From positions 186,001-250,000 of the forward strand of contig NZ_JAMJXC010000005.1 in NCBI RefSeq assembly GCF_023571765.1: a stretch of DNA of 64,000 nt, read 5' to 3'. The notes beneath the pieces are model-generated. The model saw only the letters and a list, made by a program, of their open reading frames with translations. It was not told where the DNA came from and made no database searches. The translations under genes and the position numbers were made by a program. This document shows positions 17,301-26,038 of the stretch, in pieces. Each line of letters begins with the position of its first letter. Position 1 is the stretch's first letter. This DNA is from Xanthobacter aminoxidans (lineage in GTDB: Bacteria; Pseudomonadota; Alphaproteobacteria; Rhizobiales; Xanthobacteraceae).

Positions 17301-17517
17301 TGGCGTTCTCCACCTTCTTCGTCACCTGCGTCTCCAGCTCGCTCGGCGCGGCGCCGGACTGGGTGACGGTGACCATGACGATGGGCAGGTCGATGTTCGG
17401 CATCTGCGTCACCGGGAGTTCCCGGAAATGCACGATGCCGAGCGCCGTCAGGATGAAAAAGAAGACGAGCGCGGGGACGGGCTTGCGGATCGCCCAGGCG
17501 GAAACGTTGAGGGCCAT
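14386..17517 (-). CDS. RND efflux transporter, inner-membrane pump
   Basis: A 1043-residue AcrB/MexB-superfamily pump (HAE1 group), a normal length. It shows the two-fold repeat of 12 membrane segments and two large periplasmic loops. The proton relay Asp pair is D401-D402 in [14 protein letters not shown], the second-half match being [18 protein letters not shown]. The start ATG overlaps the stop of the membrane fusion protein by one base. With that protein and an outer-membrane channel encoded elsewhere it would expel hydrophobic compounds. No TolC-like gene is in the operon. The substrate is unknown. Confidence 0.95.
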   Translation of the reverse strand: MALNVSAWAIRKPVPALVFFFILTALGIVHFRELPVTQMPNIDLPIVMVTVTQSGAAPSELETQVTKKVENAIAGISGVKHITSSISEGASVTLVEFHLETLVDRAVNDTRDAITKIRMDLPRSIDEPQIQRIDIEGLPIVTYAVSAPNMTTEQVSWFIDDTLARALQGVRGVAQVKRQGGVDREIRISLNPDRLMSLGITAAEVSRQLRATNLDVSGGRGEVGTQEQPIRTLAGASSVEALADTRIVLSNGRSVRLGELGSVVDGAAEQRVFARLDGKSVVAFGVYRAKGFSDVTVYDRVTEELAKLRAAHPDVTITEIDTTVRFTKSDYQSAMHTLIEGAILAVIVVFLFLRDIRATLITALAIPLSILPTFWVMDMLGFSLNAVSLLAITLVTGILVDDAIVEIENIVRHMRMGKSPYRAAIEAADEIGLAVVATTLTIAAVFAPVSFMGGIAGQYFKQFGLTVAIAVLFSLAVARLITPLVAAYFLKDTGHREGRDSLVMRGYVRLLSWSVKHRFATIGMGIAIFAGSIWLSTLLPSGFLPTNDISRALLSVELPPGSTLAETQKVSDEIARAALSLPEVRSVYATAGSGGSGGLALTSGEVRKAQVVINLKPRSERKIDQKTFETQFSKTLAAMPDLRVSWSQNGQNTQRGFQVILSGSDGASVADAAVAVEKAVRADVPELANVVSSAALDRPEIRIVPKLDEAAELGVSVDTIAETVRIATIGDISANLAKFSAKDRQIDIRVQLAENARTRLSTFDALKVPTASGGAVPLSAVADVQFGKGPTALDRYDRARRVAVEADLVGDTPLGDALAKVKALPASQNLPAGVTLKEAGDAEIMAEVFSGFAMAMAAGLMLVLAVLVLLFHDILQPITILVSLPLSVGGAFIALLITGNSVSMPVVIGFLMLMGIVTKNAILLVDFAIESMHQGVDRFTALIEAGRKRAQPIVMTTIAMVAGMVPSAMALGEGGAFRAPMAIAVIGGLITSTVLSLVFVPAVFTVMDDLSHILGRIFGRFIGAKDEPDGHDLPPALHHPAGE

Positions 17518-18761
17518 CAGCGCGCCTCGCCCAGGGAGACGGGCGCCGTCACCGGCGTCACCCGGTCGCCGTCGCGCAGGAAGCTGCCGGCCCGCGCCAC
17601 CACGTCGGCGTCGGCGGAGAGCCCCTCGGTGACGAGGATGCGGCCCTCCTTCTTCAGGCCGGGCGTGATGCGCTGGATGCCGACGATGCCGTCGGTGACG
17701 GTGAGCACATAGGCGCCCTCCGCGTCGAACATGACGGCGGACTGGGGCAGGCTGAGGCCCTTCACCTCGCCGAGCGCGATCACCGCGCGGCCGTAGGCGC
17801 CGGACTTCAGGCGCGGGTCGTCGGGCAGCGCGATCTTCACCTTGCCGAGGCGCGAGGCGCGGTCCACCTCGGCGGAGACGAGGCGGACCTTGCCGCCGAT
17901 GGGCTCGTCGAAGCCGGCCGGCACCACCTGCACGGAAAGCCCGTCCTTCATGCGCGGCATGGCGCCTTCCGGCACGTCGGCGTCGAGGTCCATGGCGCCG
18001 TCCTCGGCGATGCGGAACAGCGGCGCGGCGCGGGTGGAGAGGGCGATGGCGCCGAGCTTGGCCTCGCGCGACAGCACGAGGCCGGCGGCGGGGGCGCGCA
18101 CATCGGTGCGCTTCAGCTTCACCTCGATCTCGTCGCGCTGCGCCTTCACGAACACCGCTTCCGCCTGGGCGGCGATCAGCGTCTCGCGGGCGGCGGCGAC
18201 CTGGGCGGTGGCGACCTTGGCCGCGCGCTCGCGCTGCTCCAGCTGCTCCTGCGAGGAGGTGCCGGTCTTGCTGAGCTGGCGGGTGCGCTCCACGGCGGAG
18301 GTGGCTTCGGTTTCCTGCGCGATGGCCTGATCGAGCGCCGCCTGCTGCTGGGCGATGGCGGCGCGGGCCTTGGCGGCGGAGGCGGTATTCTGGGCGAGCT
18401 GGGTCTCCAGCACGTCGCGCGAGAGGCGGGCCAGCACCTGGCCCTTCTGGACCCGGTCGCCGGCCTCCACCAGGATCTCCATGAGGCGATAGCCCTCGAT
18501 CTCCGGCCCCACCTCGATCTCTTCGCGCGGCTTGATGGAGCCGGTGACGAGCAGCGTGTCGGTCAGGGTATCGGGCCGGGGCTTCACCACCGTCACCGAA
18601 AGCGCCGACGCGCGGGCCGCGTCGGCCGCCTTCGCGGGCTCGGCCGCAGTCGCAGGGGGCGCGGCAAGGGCGCCGGCGGCGAGAACGGCGAAGGCCGAGA
18701 CGGCAAGGCGGGAGGCCGCGGAGCGGGCGGGACGGAGCGCCGGACGGACGGACGCGGACAT
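17517..18761 (-). CDS. RND efflux membrane fusion protein
   Basis: About 414 residues of the HlyD/AcrA periplasmic adaptor family. After an N-terminal signal (RLAVSAFAVLAAGALAAPPATA) come a split lipoyl domain (VTGSIKPREEIEVGPEIEGY ... KRTDVRAPAAGLVLSREAKLG), a long coiled-coil hairpin in Ala/Gln-rich sequence (about 120-220), a beta barrel and a membrane-proximal domain. I start at ATG 18761, which places the signal peptide at the N-terminus. A start at 18866 is also possible and would overlap the tetR stop as ATGA; it adds 35 residues ahead of the signal. No lipobox is apparent. Confidence 0.88.
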   Translation of the reverse strand: MSASVRPALRPARSAASRLAVSAFAVLAAGALAAPPATAAEPAKAADAARASALSVTVVKPRPDTLTDTLLVTGSIKPREEIEVGPEIEGYRLMEILVEAGDRVQKGQVLARLSRDVLETQLAQNTASAAKARAAIAQQQAALDQAIAQETEATSAVERTRQLSKTGTSSQEQLEQRERAAKVATAQVAAARETLIAAQAEAVFVKAQRDEIEVKLKRTDVRAPAAGLVLSREAKLGAIALSTRAAPLFRIAEDGAMDLDADVPEGAMPRMKDGLSVQVVPAGFDEPIGGKVRLVSAEVDRASRLGKVKIALPDDPRLKSGAYGRAVIALGEVKGLSLPQSAVMFDAEGAYVLTVTDGIVGIQRITPGLKKEGRILVTEGLSADADVVARAGSFLRDGDRVTPVTAPVSLGEAR

Positions 18762-18862
18762 GGCGGAAAGAACCTCGTTCCGGATGGGCGCGGGAACGTG
18801 CGGTTCAACCGCGGCATTCCCGTGACGTAAGGGGGCGAAGATGCAGTTCTCGATGGTGCGTG

Positions 18863-19513
18863 TCATTCCGGCACCGCTTTCGGTTGGGCCGGGGCCAGCA
18901 TCCGGCGCACCATCGCCTCGATGGCGGGCATCCGCTCCTCCAGTTTCCATTCGGGATGGAGCTGGTGATGCAGCAGCACGCCGTCGCCGATGAGCTGGAT
19001 CACGATGGCGACGCTCTCGATGTCGAGCGCGGGGTCGATCTCGCCCTGCTTCACGGCGGCCGCAAGCGCATCGGCCAGGAGGGTGCTGGTTTCGGCCTCG
19101 CAGGCGTCGATGGTCTTGCGCAGGTCGGCATTGCGGATCGCCTCGGCCATGATCTCCGGGCCGAGCCGGGCCGAGGCCATGTGATCCTCGGTCAGCAGCA
19201 GGGCGAGGCAGGACGACAGGGCGCCCAGCACGGACGGCGCCCTGGTGATCATGTCGAACATGCCGAGCCGTTCGGCTCGCTCGCTCTCGACGATGGCGGC
19301 GATGAGGGATTCCTTGGAGGGGAAATAACGGTAGAGCGCCCCCGGGCTCATGTCCGCCTCGGCGCAGATCTTCTGCATGGAGGCGCCATGGAAGCCGTCG
19401 CGGCCAAAGCAGGCCTTGGCGGCATCAAGGATGCGCTTGCGCTGCTCCTGCCGGTGGTCGGGGCGCGGGGCGGCGGCTTCGCGCAGCGCGGTCTCTGGGA
19501 TGGGGCGTGACAT
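18863..19513 (-). CDS. TetR-family regulator of the RND pump
   Basis: A 216-residue regulator with the N-terminal helix-turn-helix KRILDAAKACFGRDGFHGASMQKICAEADMSPGALYRYFPSKE, followed by an all-helical ligand domain. It is the first gene of the tetR-adaptor-pump operon on the minus strand. I start at ATG 19513; the longer in-frame version (19675) would begin across the operator region and reads as low-complexity sequence. It presumably represses the operon and is released by pump substrates, by analogy with AcrR and TtgR. Two matching operator-like sequences lie upstream. Confidence 0.92.
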   Translation of the reverse strand: MSRPIPETALREAAAPRPDHRQEQRKRILDAAKACFGRDGFHGASMQKICAEADMSPGALYRYFPSKESLIAAIVESERAERLGMFDMITRAPSVLGALSSCLALLLTEDHMASARLGPEIMAEAIRNADLRKTIDACEAETSTLLADALAAAVKQGEIDPALDIESVAIVIQLIGDGVLLHHQLHPEWKLEERMPAIEAMVRRMLAPAQPKAVPE

Positions 19514-19545
19514 CAGCGCGGATCGGCACCTTGGGACATGAGCGA

Positions 19546-19608
19546 GAGCGAATGTTCGTTCGCAATACTGCGGGCACGATTGCGGCGCAAGAGTGAACGT
19601 TCGTTCTC
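19546..19608 (-). promoter_or_regulatory. RND operon promoter flanked by two operator copies
   Basis: Two related 18-base sites, GAGCGAATGTTCGTTCGC (19546-19563) and GAGTGAACGTTCGTTCTC (19591-19608), are 45 bases apart and share a GAAYGTTCGTTC core. Between them on the minus strand TTGCGC and TATTGC are spaced by 17 bases, a weak sigma-70 match. A TetR bound at both sites would bracket the promoter. Confidence 0.6.
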
Positions 19609-19709
19609 GGTCCGGGCGAGGACCGCTCCCGCGCGCACGGCGGCGGGCGCTTGCGGCCGGGCGCGGGGCCGCCAATGCTCAGGCTTCCTTAGCGGAGCCC
19701 TGATTCCCG

Positions 19710-20192
19710 ATGCCGCTTCCGACGCCCTTTCCCGCCAGCAGACGCGAAGCGTGGCGATGCGCCGCGCTGCTGCTCGCCGGCCTCCTCCTGTCCACCGGCC
19801 TCCCGCCTGCCCCCGCCCGCGCGGAGGAAGCCGCCCCCGCGACGCTCAAGCCGGGCATCAGCGTGGTGATGATCGAAACCAAGCTGCTGTTCGGCCTCGC
19901 CAGCGCCGACGGCAGCGGGGTGAGCGAGCAGGAATGGGAGAGCTTCCTCACCACCGAGGTGACGCCCCGCTTCCCGGATGGACTTACCGTGATCGCGGCC
20001 TATGGGCAGGTGAAGGGCGAGGCCCACGGCACGGCGCAGGTGGTGCGCGAGGGCATGCGCCTCGTGCTCATCTATCACCCCGATACGCCGGAGGCGGCCG
20101 CCAAGCTCGCCGAAATCCGCAAGCTCTATTCCGAACGCTTCCACCAGTGGGGCGTGCTGCAGGTGACGAACGCGGTGCGCGTCACGCTGTGA
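19710..20192 (+). CDS. DUF3574 secreted protein
   Basis: A 160-residue exported protein. The signal REAWRCAALLLAGLLLSTGLPPAPARA is followed by a DUF3574 core: ETKLLFGLASADGSGVSEQEWESFL, EVTPRFPDGLTVIAAYGQ, and a tail KLYSERFHQWGVLQVTNAVRVTL. The pattern TKLxFGL and VTPRFPDGLTV defines the family, which is periplasmic and of unknown function. It starts at ATG 19710 with GGAG ten bases upstream. It is divergent from the tetR-RND operon, so its promoter may lie within that operator region. Confidence 0.85.
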   Translation: MPLPTPFPASRREAWRCAALLLAGLLLSTGLPPAPARAEEAAPATLKPGISVVMIETKLLFGLASADGSGVSEQEWESFLTTEVTPRFPDGLTVIAAYGQVKGEAHGTAQVVREGMRLVLIYHPDTPEAAAKLAEIRKLYSERFHQWGVLQVTNAVRVTL

Positions 20193-20243
20193 AGTGGTGG
20201 GGTTGTCGACGATCAGTCCCCAAGCGCTCGTCAGCGCTCACCA

Positions 20244-20354
20244 CCGTCATGGCCGGGCTTGTCCCGGCCATCCACGTGGAGCGGCCGGGAACGGCTTTTC
20301 GAGGACTATTCTGTCGGCCCGATGTGGATACCCGGGACAAGCCCGGGCATGACG
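20244..20354. repeat. Palindromic intergenic repeat, family A, copy 1
   Basis: Two inverted half-elements flank a variable centre. The left half contains GGCCGGGCTTGTCCCGGCC and the right half, read in reverse, GCCCGGGCTTGTCCCGGGT. Each half folds on its own and the two also pair with each other. It lies between the DUF3574 and EI24 genes, occupying much of a 284-base gap in which no gene is supported. Confidence 0.85.
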
Positions 20355-20476
20355 AGCGCGCTGTCTGGGGCGACCCTGCTTTTGGAACGCGTTTCAGACG
20401 ATACGCACTTGAGCCCCAGCGCCGCAGACCCTACCTCTCGCCTGCGCCAGAAGGTCCGCGCTTACCGGGAACGATC

Positions 20477-21187
20477 ATGCTCGCCGCCGCCATCCTCGCC
20501 TTGCGACAGACCTTCTCGCCGCTGCTGCGCGGCGTACTGCTGAAATCCATGGGGCTGGCGCTGGCGCTGCTCATCGCCCTCGCCGTGGGACTGGAGGCCG
20601 CGCTGACCCATTTCGTCGAAATCTCGTCCTATCCGTGGATCGAGACCACACTGGCGGTGATCGCGGGGCTGGGGCTGGTGTTCGGCATCGTCTATCTGAT
20701 GCCGGCGGTATCATCGCTGGTGGCGGGCCTCTTCCTCGACGAGGTGGCCGAGCGGGTGGAGACCACGACCTATCCCAACGATCCGCCCGGCCAGCCGCAG
20801 CCCTTCCTGCGCGCGCTGTTCTATTCGGTGCGCTTCTTCGGGCTGGTGCTGCTGGTGAACCTCGCGGCGCTGCTCCTGCTGCTGGTGCCGGGGGTGAACG
20901 TCATCATCTTCTACGTGGCCAACGCCTATCTCATCAGCCGGGAATATTTCGAGCTGGCCGCCATGCGCTATCGTACGCCGGAAGAGGCACGGGCGCTCAG
21001 GCGGGCGAACGGGGTGACGGTGTTCGTCGCCGGCCTGCTCATCGCGCCGATCCTGTTCGTGCCGATCCTCAACCTGATCCTGCCGGTGTTCGGCACCGCC
21101 TTCATGGTGCACCTCCACCGCCGCCTCGCCCCGCTGCCGGCGCGGGCGGGGGATGGTGCGCTGGTGATCGAGGGGCGGCCGGTCTAG
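20477..21187 (+). CDS. EI24-domain membrane protein (CysZ-like)
   Basis: A 236-residue inner-membrane protein with about four to five hydrophobic stretches: SMGLALALLIALAVGLEAAL, WIETTLAVIAGLGLVFGIVYLM, LVNLAALLLLLVPGVNVIIF, and a C-terminal hairpin FVAGLLIAPILFVPILNLILPVFG. The LVAGLFLDEVAERVE motif and the YLISREYFELAAMR block match the EI24/CysZ family. CysZ imports sulfate in Escherichia coli, but Hyphomicrobiales members lie in varied contexts and no sulfur genes are beside this one. It starts at ATG 20477. Its role is not assigned beyond the family. Confidence 0.85.
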   Translation: MLAAAILALRQTFSPLLRGVLLKSMGLALALLIALAVGLEAALTHFVEISSYPWIETTLAVIAGLGLVFGIVYLMPAVSSLVAGLFLDEVAERVETTTYPNDPPGQPQPFLRALFYSVRFFGLVLLVNLAALLLLLVPGVNVIIFYVANAYLISREYFELAAMRYRTPEEARALRRANGVTVFVAGLLIAPILFVPILNLILPVFGTAFMVHLHRRLAPLPARAGDGALVIEGRPV

Positions 21188-21197
21188 CGGCTCTGTA

Positions 21198-21360
21198 CCC
21201 CGGCCGAGCGGAGCGTGAGCGGAGGGAGAGCCGGGGTCCAGCGCGAAGGTACGCCGAAGGCGGCTCAAGCGGGGATGCGGCAGGCATTGCCGGCTTCGCC
21301 GCCTTTTCCCCTGGGTCCCGGATCGGCGCTCCACCTTCGGTGTCGCTGGTCCGGGACGCG
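21198..21360. repeat. Intergenic repeat, family B, copy 1
   Basis: About 163 bases related to the sequence at 41989-42161. Shared blocks include TCGCCGAAGGCGGCTC-like and TTGCCGGCTTCGCCG segments and, most strikingly, a near-identical 3' part starting CCCGGATCGGCGCTCCACCT and ending GTCGCTGGTCCGGG, whose ends are complementary. It lies between two convergent genes. Confidence 0.75.
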
Positions 21361-21366
21361 ATAGGC

Positions 21367-22713
21367 CTAGAGACCCGCCACCTTCAGCGCCTCCGCCTGC
21401 CGGGCGGCGACGCCCTCGGCGGAGAAATCGGCGATGGCATCCTCGAACAGGCGGTGGAAGTTGAGTTCCGCCTTCAGATGCAGGAAGACTCCGCCGAGGC
21501 CGATGGCGGCGCGGTCCATGAACACGAACTCCCGCGGCACCGTCACAGGCCCGAGCTGCTTCAGCGCGGTGTGGACGGTGAACGCCTCCTTGCGGCCATA
21601 GGCGGCGGGCGACACGCCATCCGCAATGGTGCGCACCCGGTCGTCCATGAGGGGGCCGTAGATGAAGCGCGCCCAGATGTTCAGGACATCGATCAATTCG
21701 CGCTTCAGCCCCTTGAAGCCCCACGTCTCGTAGGCGTGCACCACCCGCGCGTCGTCGCCCGCCATCAGCCCGCGATAGAGGTCCACCACGCCCGCCACGA
21801 AGGCCGGCGGGAAAATGCGGATGCAGCCGTAATCGAGCAGGTTGATGCCGGCCGGCCGCCCTTCTACCGAGAAGACGGTGTAGTTGCCCAGGTGGGGATC
21901 GCCATGGATCACGCCGAAGCGCGAGAAGGGCTGCCACCAGGCGGCGAACATGGCTTCGGCCAGCGCGTTGCGCTCGGCCAGCGGATGGTCGGTGAAGCCG
22001 AGGATCTTTTCCCCGTCCAGCCAGTCCATGGTGAGGAGCCGGCCGGTGGAGAGATCGGCATGGGTGCCGGGCACGCGGACCTTGGGCTCGTCCTTCAGGA
22101 TGTGGGCATAGAGCGCGGCGTGCTTGGCCTCGCGGCGATAGTCCAGCTCCTCGCGCACCCGCTCGCCGATCTCGCGGGCGATCTCGCGGGTGTCGATGGC
22201 GCCGTCCATGCGGCGATGGATGGAAAAGAGCACATCGAGCTGGGAGAGGTCCGCCTCCACGGCGGCCTGCATGTCCGGATACTGGAGCTTGCAGGCGACG
22301 CGCGCGCCCTCCAGCGTCACCGCCTTGTGCACCTGCCCGAGGGAGGCGGCGGCGGAGGGGGCGTGCTCGAAGCTGGCGAATTTCTGCTCCCAGTCGCGGC
22401 CCAGCTCCGCCATCATGCGCCGGCGCACGAAGGCCCAGCCCATGGGCGGGGCATCGCTCTGCAGCTTCTGAAGTTCGGCGGCATATTCGGGGGGCAGCAC
22501 GTCCGGAATGGTGGCCATGAGCTGGGCCACCTTCATCAGCGGCCCTTTCAGCCCGCCGAGGGCGGAGGCGAGGGCGGCTGCGTTGTTGCCGTCGCGATCG
22601 AGCCCCATGAGGCGGGCGCCTGCGATGCGCGCGGCGACCCCGCCCACATTGGCGCCCACCCGGGCATAGCGCGCGGCCCGCGCGGAGAAGCGGTTTCTTT
22701 CCTCGTCCACCAT
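21367..22713 (-). CDS. ABC1/UbiB-family atypical kinase
   Basis: A 448-residue member of the ABC1/AarF/UbiB group, protein-kinase-like ATPases needed for ubiquinone metabolism. Conserved blocks include the Ala/Lys-rich LGGLKGPLMKVAQLMATIPDVLP near residue 55, SLGQVHKAVTLEGARVACKLQYP (the Ala-rich loop and kinase Lys), EELDYRREAKH, the catalytic-loop HGDPHLGNY and metal-binding LLDYGCIR. In the usual UbiB the last block is DFG; here it is DYG. It is the third gene of a probable minus-strand group with the serine hydrolase and DUF6790 protein. The real ubiB of this organism may be elsewhere, with this a paralogue. Confidence 0.88.
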   Translation of the reverse strand: MVDEERNRFSARAARYARVGANVGGVAARIAGARLMGLDRDGNNAAALASALGGLKGPLMKVAQLMATIPDVLPPEYAAELQKLQSDAPPMGWAFVRRRMMAELGRDWEQKFASFEHAPSAAASLGQVHKAVTLEGARVACKLQYPDMQAAVEADLSQLDVLFSIHRRMDGAIDTREIAREIGERVREELDYRREAKHAALYAHILKDEPKVRVPGTHADLSTGRLLTMDWLDGEKILGFTDHPLAERNALAEAMFAAWWQPFSRFGVIHGDPHLGNYTVFSVEGRPAGINLLDYGCIRIFPPAFVAGVVDLYRGLMAGDDARVVHAYETWGFKGLKRELIDVLNIWARFIYGPLMDDRVRTIADGVSPAAYGRKEAFTVHTALKQLGPVTVPREFVFMDRAAIGLGGVFLHLKAELNFHRLFEDAIADFSAEGVAARQAEALKVAGL

Positions 22714-22744
22714 GCCCGTCCAGGCGCTCCAGCTCTATCCCGTC

Positions 22745-23242
22745 CTACGGGCGCGCGGCCCGGTCGGATCGGTAGGTCAGGGCGAGGAGGATGATGAGCA
22801 AAAGCGGCGTGAGGAGGTCCGTGTAGAGAATGGGGCCGGCATTGCCTGCGGCCAAATTGCCGGTCTTGCCGATCTGGATGATGTGGTTGATGCCCGCCCC
22901 GCCGAGAAAGCCGGCCATCATCACCGCCACGGCGGCGCGGAAGCCCCAGTCGCGCCAGAAGGCAGCGATGATTCCCGCGAGCCCCATGCCGAGATTGGCG
23001 AGGCCCACCTCGGTCTGGAACGGGCTGGTCGCCCAGCCGATGGCGGCGGCGGACTGCGCCGGGAACACGATATGCCCGAGCGCCCCCCACAACCCCATGA
23101 GGCCCACGGGGAAGAGATTGATGTATCGCAGGAGCGCCCGCGCGAGATCGATCAGCCGGCGCGGCGCCGGCTGGCGGGCGAAGGAGAGCGCCGACAGGAG
23201 GAGGACCGCCGTATAGGCGATGAGCGGAACCCAGAAGACCAT
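22745..23242 (-). CDS. DUF6790-like membrane protein
   Basis: A 165-residue integral membrane protein with four or five hydrophobic segments. The pattern LFPVGLMGLWGALGHIVFP, IGWATSPFQTEVGLANLGMGLAGI and GINHIIQIGKTGN matches the family I know as DUF6790. The conserved His in GHIVF and NHIIQ may lie within the membrane. It starts at ATG 23242 with GAAGGGAG upstream. It lies 22 bases after the serine hydrolase stop and 31 bases before the UbiB start, so the three are likely one operon. Function unknown. Confidence 0.78.
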   Translation of the reverse strand: MVFWVPLIAYTAVLLLSALSFARQPAPRRLIDLARALLRYINLFPVGLMGLWGALGHIVFPAQSAAAIGWATSPFQTEVGLANLGMGLAGIIAAFWRDWGFRAAVAVMMAGFLGGAGINHIIQIGKTGNLAAGNAGPILYTDLLTPLLLIILLALTYRSDRAARP

Positions 23243-23264
23243 GGCGCTCTCCCTTCAGGCGCTC

Positions 23265-24845
23265 TCACTTGCGGGCAAAGGTGCCGAGCCCGTTGTCGTT
23301 GAAGATCTCCACGCTCATCCGCCCGTCGGCGAATTTCACCTGTGAGATGGTGCCCGGCGGGAACGTCTCCTCGCCCACCGGGCGGAAGGTGAAGGTGTCG
23401 CCGCTCCAGTGGGCGAGGGGGTAGCGGCGGGGCAGGGGGCCGATGATGAGCACGAGGCCGCCCGCCTCCTCCGCCACCGTGGCGTCGCCGAAATAGGCGT
23501 TGGCATAGGTGCCGGTATAGTTCGCCAGCGGCTTGGCCGGCTCCGGCTTCTGCGGCGGAGCCTTGCCCACGAGGTCGCCGGCCGGCTTGTACATGGGCGA
23601 AATGAGCGGCTGATAGGCGGCGTACCAGTCCCGCGTCAGCCCGCCGAACTGCACGAAGTCCATGAAGCTCATGGCCAGCGCCTCGGGGGCGCCGGTGGGC
23701 TGGGCATTGGTGAGCACCACGATACCGAGCTTCTCCGAGGGCAGCAGCACGAAGTTCGTCGCCGCGCCGAGGATGAAGGCGCCGGAATGGTCCAGCGTCA
23801 CCCGCCCGGCCGGGGAGACGCCGACGCCGAAGCCGTAGCCATAGGTGCCGGGGCGGGCATCCACCGCATAAGCGGGGGAGGAGATGGTCTCGCCCCGCAT
23901 GGCCGGCAGCAGCGCGGCGGCGGGGACGATCTCCTTGCCCTCGACCGTGCCGTTGCCGAGCACGAAGGCGAGCCACTTCCCCATGTCCCGCGCGGACGAG
24001 GACACCCCGCCCGCCGGCGCCTGGGCATCGGGATCGCGCTGGTATTTCGGCACGAAGCTGCCGTCCGCCTTCCCGTCCGCCCGCACATGGGGGATGGCGC
24101 GGTTGGGGCGGGCCATGAAATCGGCGAAGCGCGAGGAGGTCGCCGCCATGCCGAGGGGCTTGTAGAGCACCGCCTGCGAGAGGTCCGCCCACTCCTTGCC
24201 GGCGGCGGTGGCGACGCCCTCGGCGGCGGCGGTGAGGCCGAAATTGGTATAGAAATAGCTCGCGCGGAACGGCGCCAGCGGCAGCAGCCTCAACCGCTCC
24301 AGCACCTGCCGGCGGTCGAAGCCGATGCTCTCCAACTCGTCGCCCGCATGGTCCGGCAGGCCGGAGCGGTGGCTGTAGAGATCGGCGAGGGTGACGTGAT
24401 CGCTCACCCACGGGTCGCTCAGCACGAACCACGGCAGCAGGGTGCGCACCGGCGTGTCCCACTTCACCCGGCCTTTCCCCACCTCATGCGCCACCACGCC
24501 CGCGCCCACCGCCTTGGACAAAGAGGCGAGCTGGAACACGGTGTCCGCATCGATGGGCGCCGCCTCGCCCGCCTTGCGCACGCCATAGCCCTTGAGGGCC
24601 AGCACCTTGCCGTCCTGCACCACCACCACGGCGAGGCCGGGCACGCCGGAACGCGCCATCATCTCCTGCGCCAGAGAATCGATCTCCTTCACCGCCCGCG
24701 CGATCTGGCCGGGCGGGATGGAGACGCCCGAGGTCTGCGGCGGCGGCTTCGAGCCGTCGATGGGGTCGTGGGCGAGGGCGGGGAGGGGCGCGGTCGCGAG
24801 GAAAGCGGCGAGGGCGAGGAGGGTGAGGCGATGCGGGGTCATCAT
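23265..24845 (-). CDS. Serine hydrolase, beta-lactamase class C fold
   Basis: A 526-residue exported enzyme of the beta-lactamase/penicillin-binding AmpC-like group. The signal LTLLALAAFLATAPLPALA precedes the domain. The catalytic SxxK is S108-L-S-K111 (QLASLSKAVG), the second element is Y199-T-N201 (FYTNFG), and an HSG (LDHSGAF) stands where KTG would be, as in esterase-like members. A C-terminal domain of about 100 residues (LANYTGTYANAYFGDATVAEEAGG) is the DUF3471-type lipocalin-like domain often attached to these enzymes. I start at ATG 24845, after GGAGG. It probably hydrolyses a peptide or ester in the periplasm; resistance activity cannot be assumed. Confidence 0.88.
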   Translation of the reverse strand: MMTPHRLTLLALAAFLATAPLPALAHDPIDGSKPPPQTSGVSIPPGQIARAVKEIDSLAQEMMARSGVPGLAVVVVQDGKVLALKGYGVRKAGEAAPIDADTVFQLASLSKAVGAGVVAHEVGKGRVKWDTPVRTLLPWFVLSDPWVSDHVTLADLYSHRSGLPDHAGDELESIGFDRRQVLERLRLLPLAPFRASYFYTNFGLTAAAEGVATAAGKEWADLSQAVLYKPLGMAATSSRFADFMARPNRAIPHVRADGKADGSFVPKYQRDPDAQAPAGGVSSSARDMGKWLAFVLGNGTVEGKEIVPAAALLPAMRGETISSPAYAVDARPGTYGYGFGVGVSPAGRVTLDHSGAFILGAATNFVLLPSEKLGIVVLTNAQPTGAPEALAMSFMDFVQFGGLTRDWYAAYQPLISPMYKPAGDLVGKAPPQKPEPAKPLANYTGTYANAYFGDATVAEEAGGLVLIIGPLPRRYPLAHWSGDTFTFRPVGEETFPPGTISQVKFADGRMSVEIFNDNGLGTFARK

Positions 24846-24899
24846 GGGGCGGCCTCCGGTGGCGGGCATCGTTTATCTGGAGCTATTAAATGCAGAGAT

Positions 24900-25832
24900 C
24901 TATGGCTTCCCTGGACGTGGGTTAAACGCCTGCCTGCGCGCCGCCTCAATCTGTCTTCGGGCTTCCCGAGCTTTTATTTTGCGCTTTGGTTTGAGTTCGA
25001 CTTGCCCTTTCTGCTTTTCCACTTTGCTCTCGCCTAAATCCGTTTTCTGTTTTTGATCGATCTGGCTTGGTAGTCGCTCTAGGGTAAATTTTATTTCTGA
25101 AAGCGCTCCGAGTGTTCGCTCAAGGGCTTGGTCCGACGAAGCGTTGCTTTCCCGTTGAAGCTTGAGCTGCTCTTGAGAGATCGTGAGTGCCTCCTTCTGC
25201 AGCACGGCGCCGTAGATCGCGGCTGCCGCTGATATATACATCAGGGCACTCGCTCCAATGGATAAGGCAGACTTCGCAATTTGCCCAAGCGTGGGGCTGA
25301 TTTGTGTATAGCAATCGACTGCTTCTGCAGCATCTATTTTTTCATTTACGACCGAAGACGCAAGATCGACGAGAGATGCCAACATTGCATGAGTGAAATC
25401 TGGCGCATCAATTACGTGTAAGACGTCTGTTGTCAATTCGAACAGGCCGTCACTCACCTTGGCGTGTTCAAATCCGCAGTTTCTGCACGTCTCTTCATTA
25501 TCTTTAGATAGAAATCTCGGGTTTCTTATCTCGTAAGAGCGCGATGGAAATACGCATTTGCAACGGGGGCAAAAGGCGGGAAGCGGTGGTCCGAGCCGCC
25601 TCCATCCTTTAGTGGAACTGGGAGGCTTCTCAGGTTGGTTCTTGATTCTTGTCTCGGCAATACGACTGGGGCCAGCATCTGGAAACAGCCAAGGCTGCGC
25701 GACGCGATCGAAATGAACCCGCTCTGCATCCACAGAAGCTCCAACGTCTCCCTCGACTCCAACGTCGAAGCCAGAAATGGAGACGTTTCGCAGTGTCGCC
25801 CTGACTCCAGGTCCAAGCTTGATGGCAGGCAC
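24900..25832 (-). CDS. Unknown zinc-ribbon membrane protein, AT-richer than its surroundings
   Basis: A 310-residue protein of no family I recognise. The first 45 residues (ATLRNVSISGFDVGVEGDVG) look like one or two beta-helix rungs. A zinc-ribbon-like set of cysteines follows, C88-x2-C91-x-C93 and C116-x2-C119. Then comes a helical region, one transmembrane segment (about 188-211, ALSIGASALMYISAAAAIYG), a coiled coil of about 50 residues and a very basic Lys/Arg tail. The start is GTG 25832 after a run of six G. A perfect TTGACA lies at 25892-25897 on the minus strand, but no good -10 follows. Base composition and codon use differ from both neighbours, suggesting horizontal acquisition. Confidence 0.7.
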   Translation of the reverse strand: MPAIKLGPGVRATLRNVSISGFDVGVEGDVGASVDAERVHFDRVAQPWLFPDAGPSRIAETRIKNQPEKPPSSTKGWRRLGPPLPAFCPRCKCVFPSRSYEIRNPRFLSKDNEETCRNCGFEHAKVSDGLFELTTDVLHVIDAPDFTHAMLASLVDLASSVVNEKIDAAEAVDCYTQISPTLGQIAKSALSIGASALMYISAAAAIYGAVLQKEALTISQEQLKLQRESNASSDQALERTLGALSEIKFTLERLPSQIDQKQKTDLGESKVEKQKGQVELKPKRKIKAREARRQIEAARRQAFNPRPGKP

Positions 25833-26038
25833 GTCGCCCCCCGACTGACTGATGCAATTTTCAGTTTAGATGGTTCAGTTTGCACTGAGCATGTCAACGG
25901 CCGATAGCTCGGCTTCGGGGCCTCTCGCTGGTGCTCGACTACGCGCCGGGCGTCGGCTTCTGCCTCAGGATCACAGCCGGGCCGTTCGGGCTTGCGGCGG
26001 GGAATGACAACGGGTGACGCGGCCATGACGCTTGGGGG
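25833..26038. other. Intergenic region, AT-richer part
   Basis: No supported gene. Bases 25850-25900 are AT-rich and hold the candidate -35 element of the preceding minus-strand gene and a small dyad CAGT-TTGC-ACTG. The remainder up to the histidine kinase is filled mainly by a family A repeat. Confidence 0.4.

Noticed and set aside
14347-17712. Very long plus-strand open frame antisense to the RND pump and adaptor genes
   Set aside because: It is the GC-rich shadow of the true genes: its translation is Gly/Arg/His-rich with no domain, while the minus strand encodes a full RND pump.
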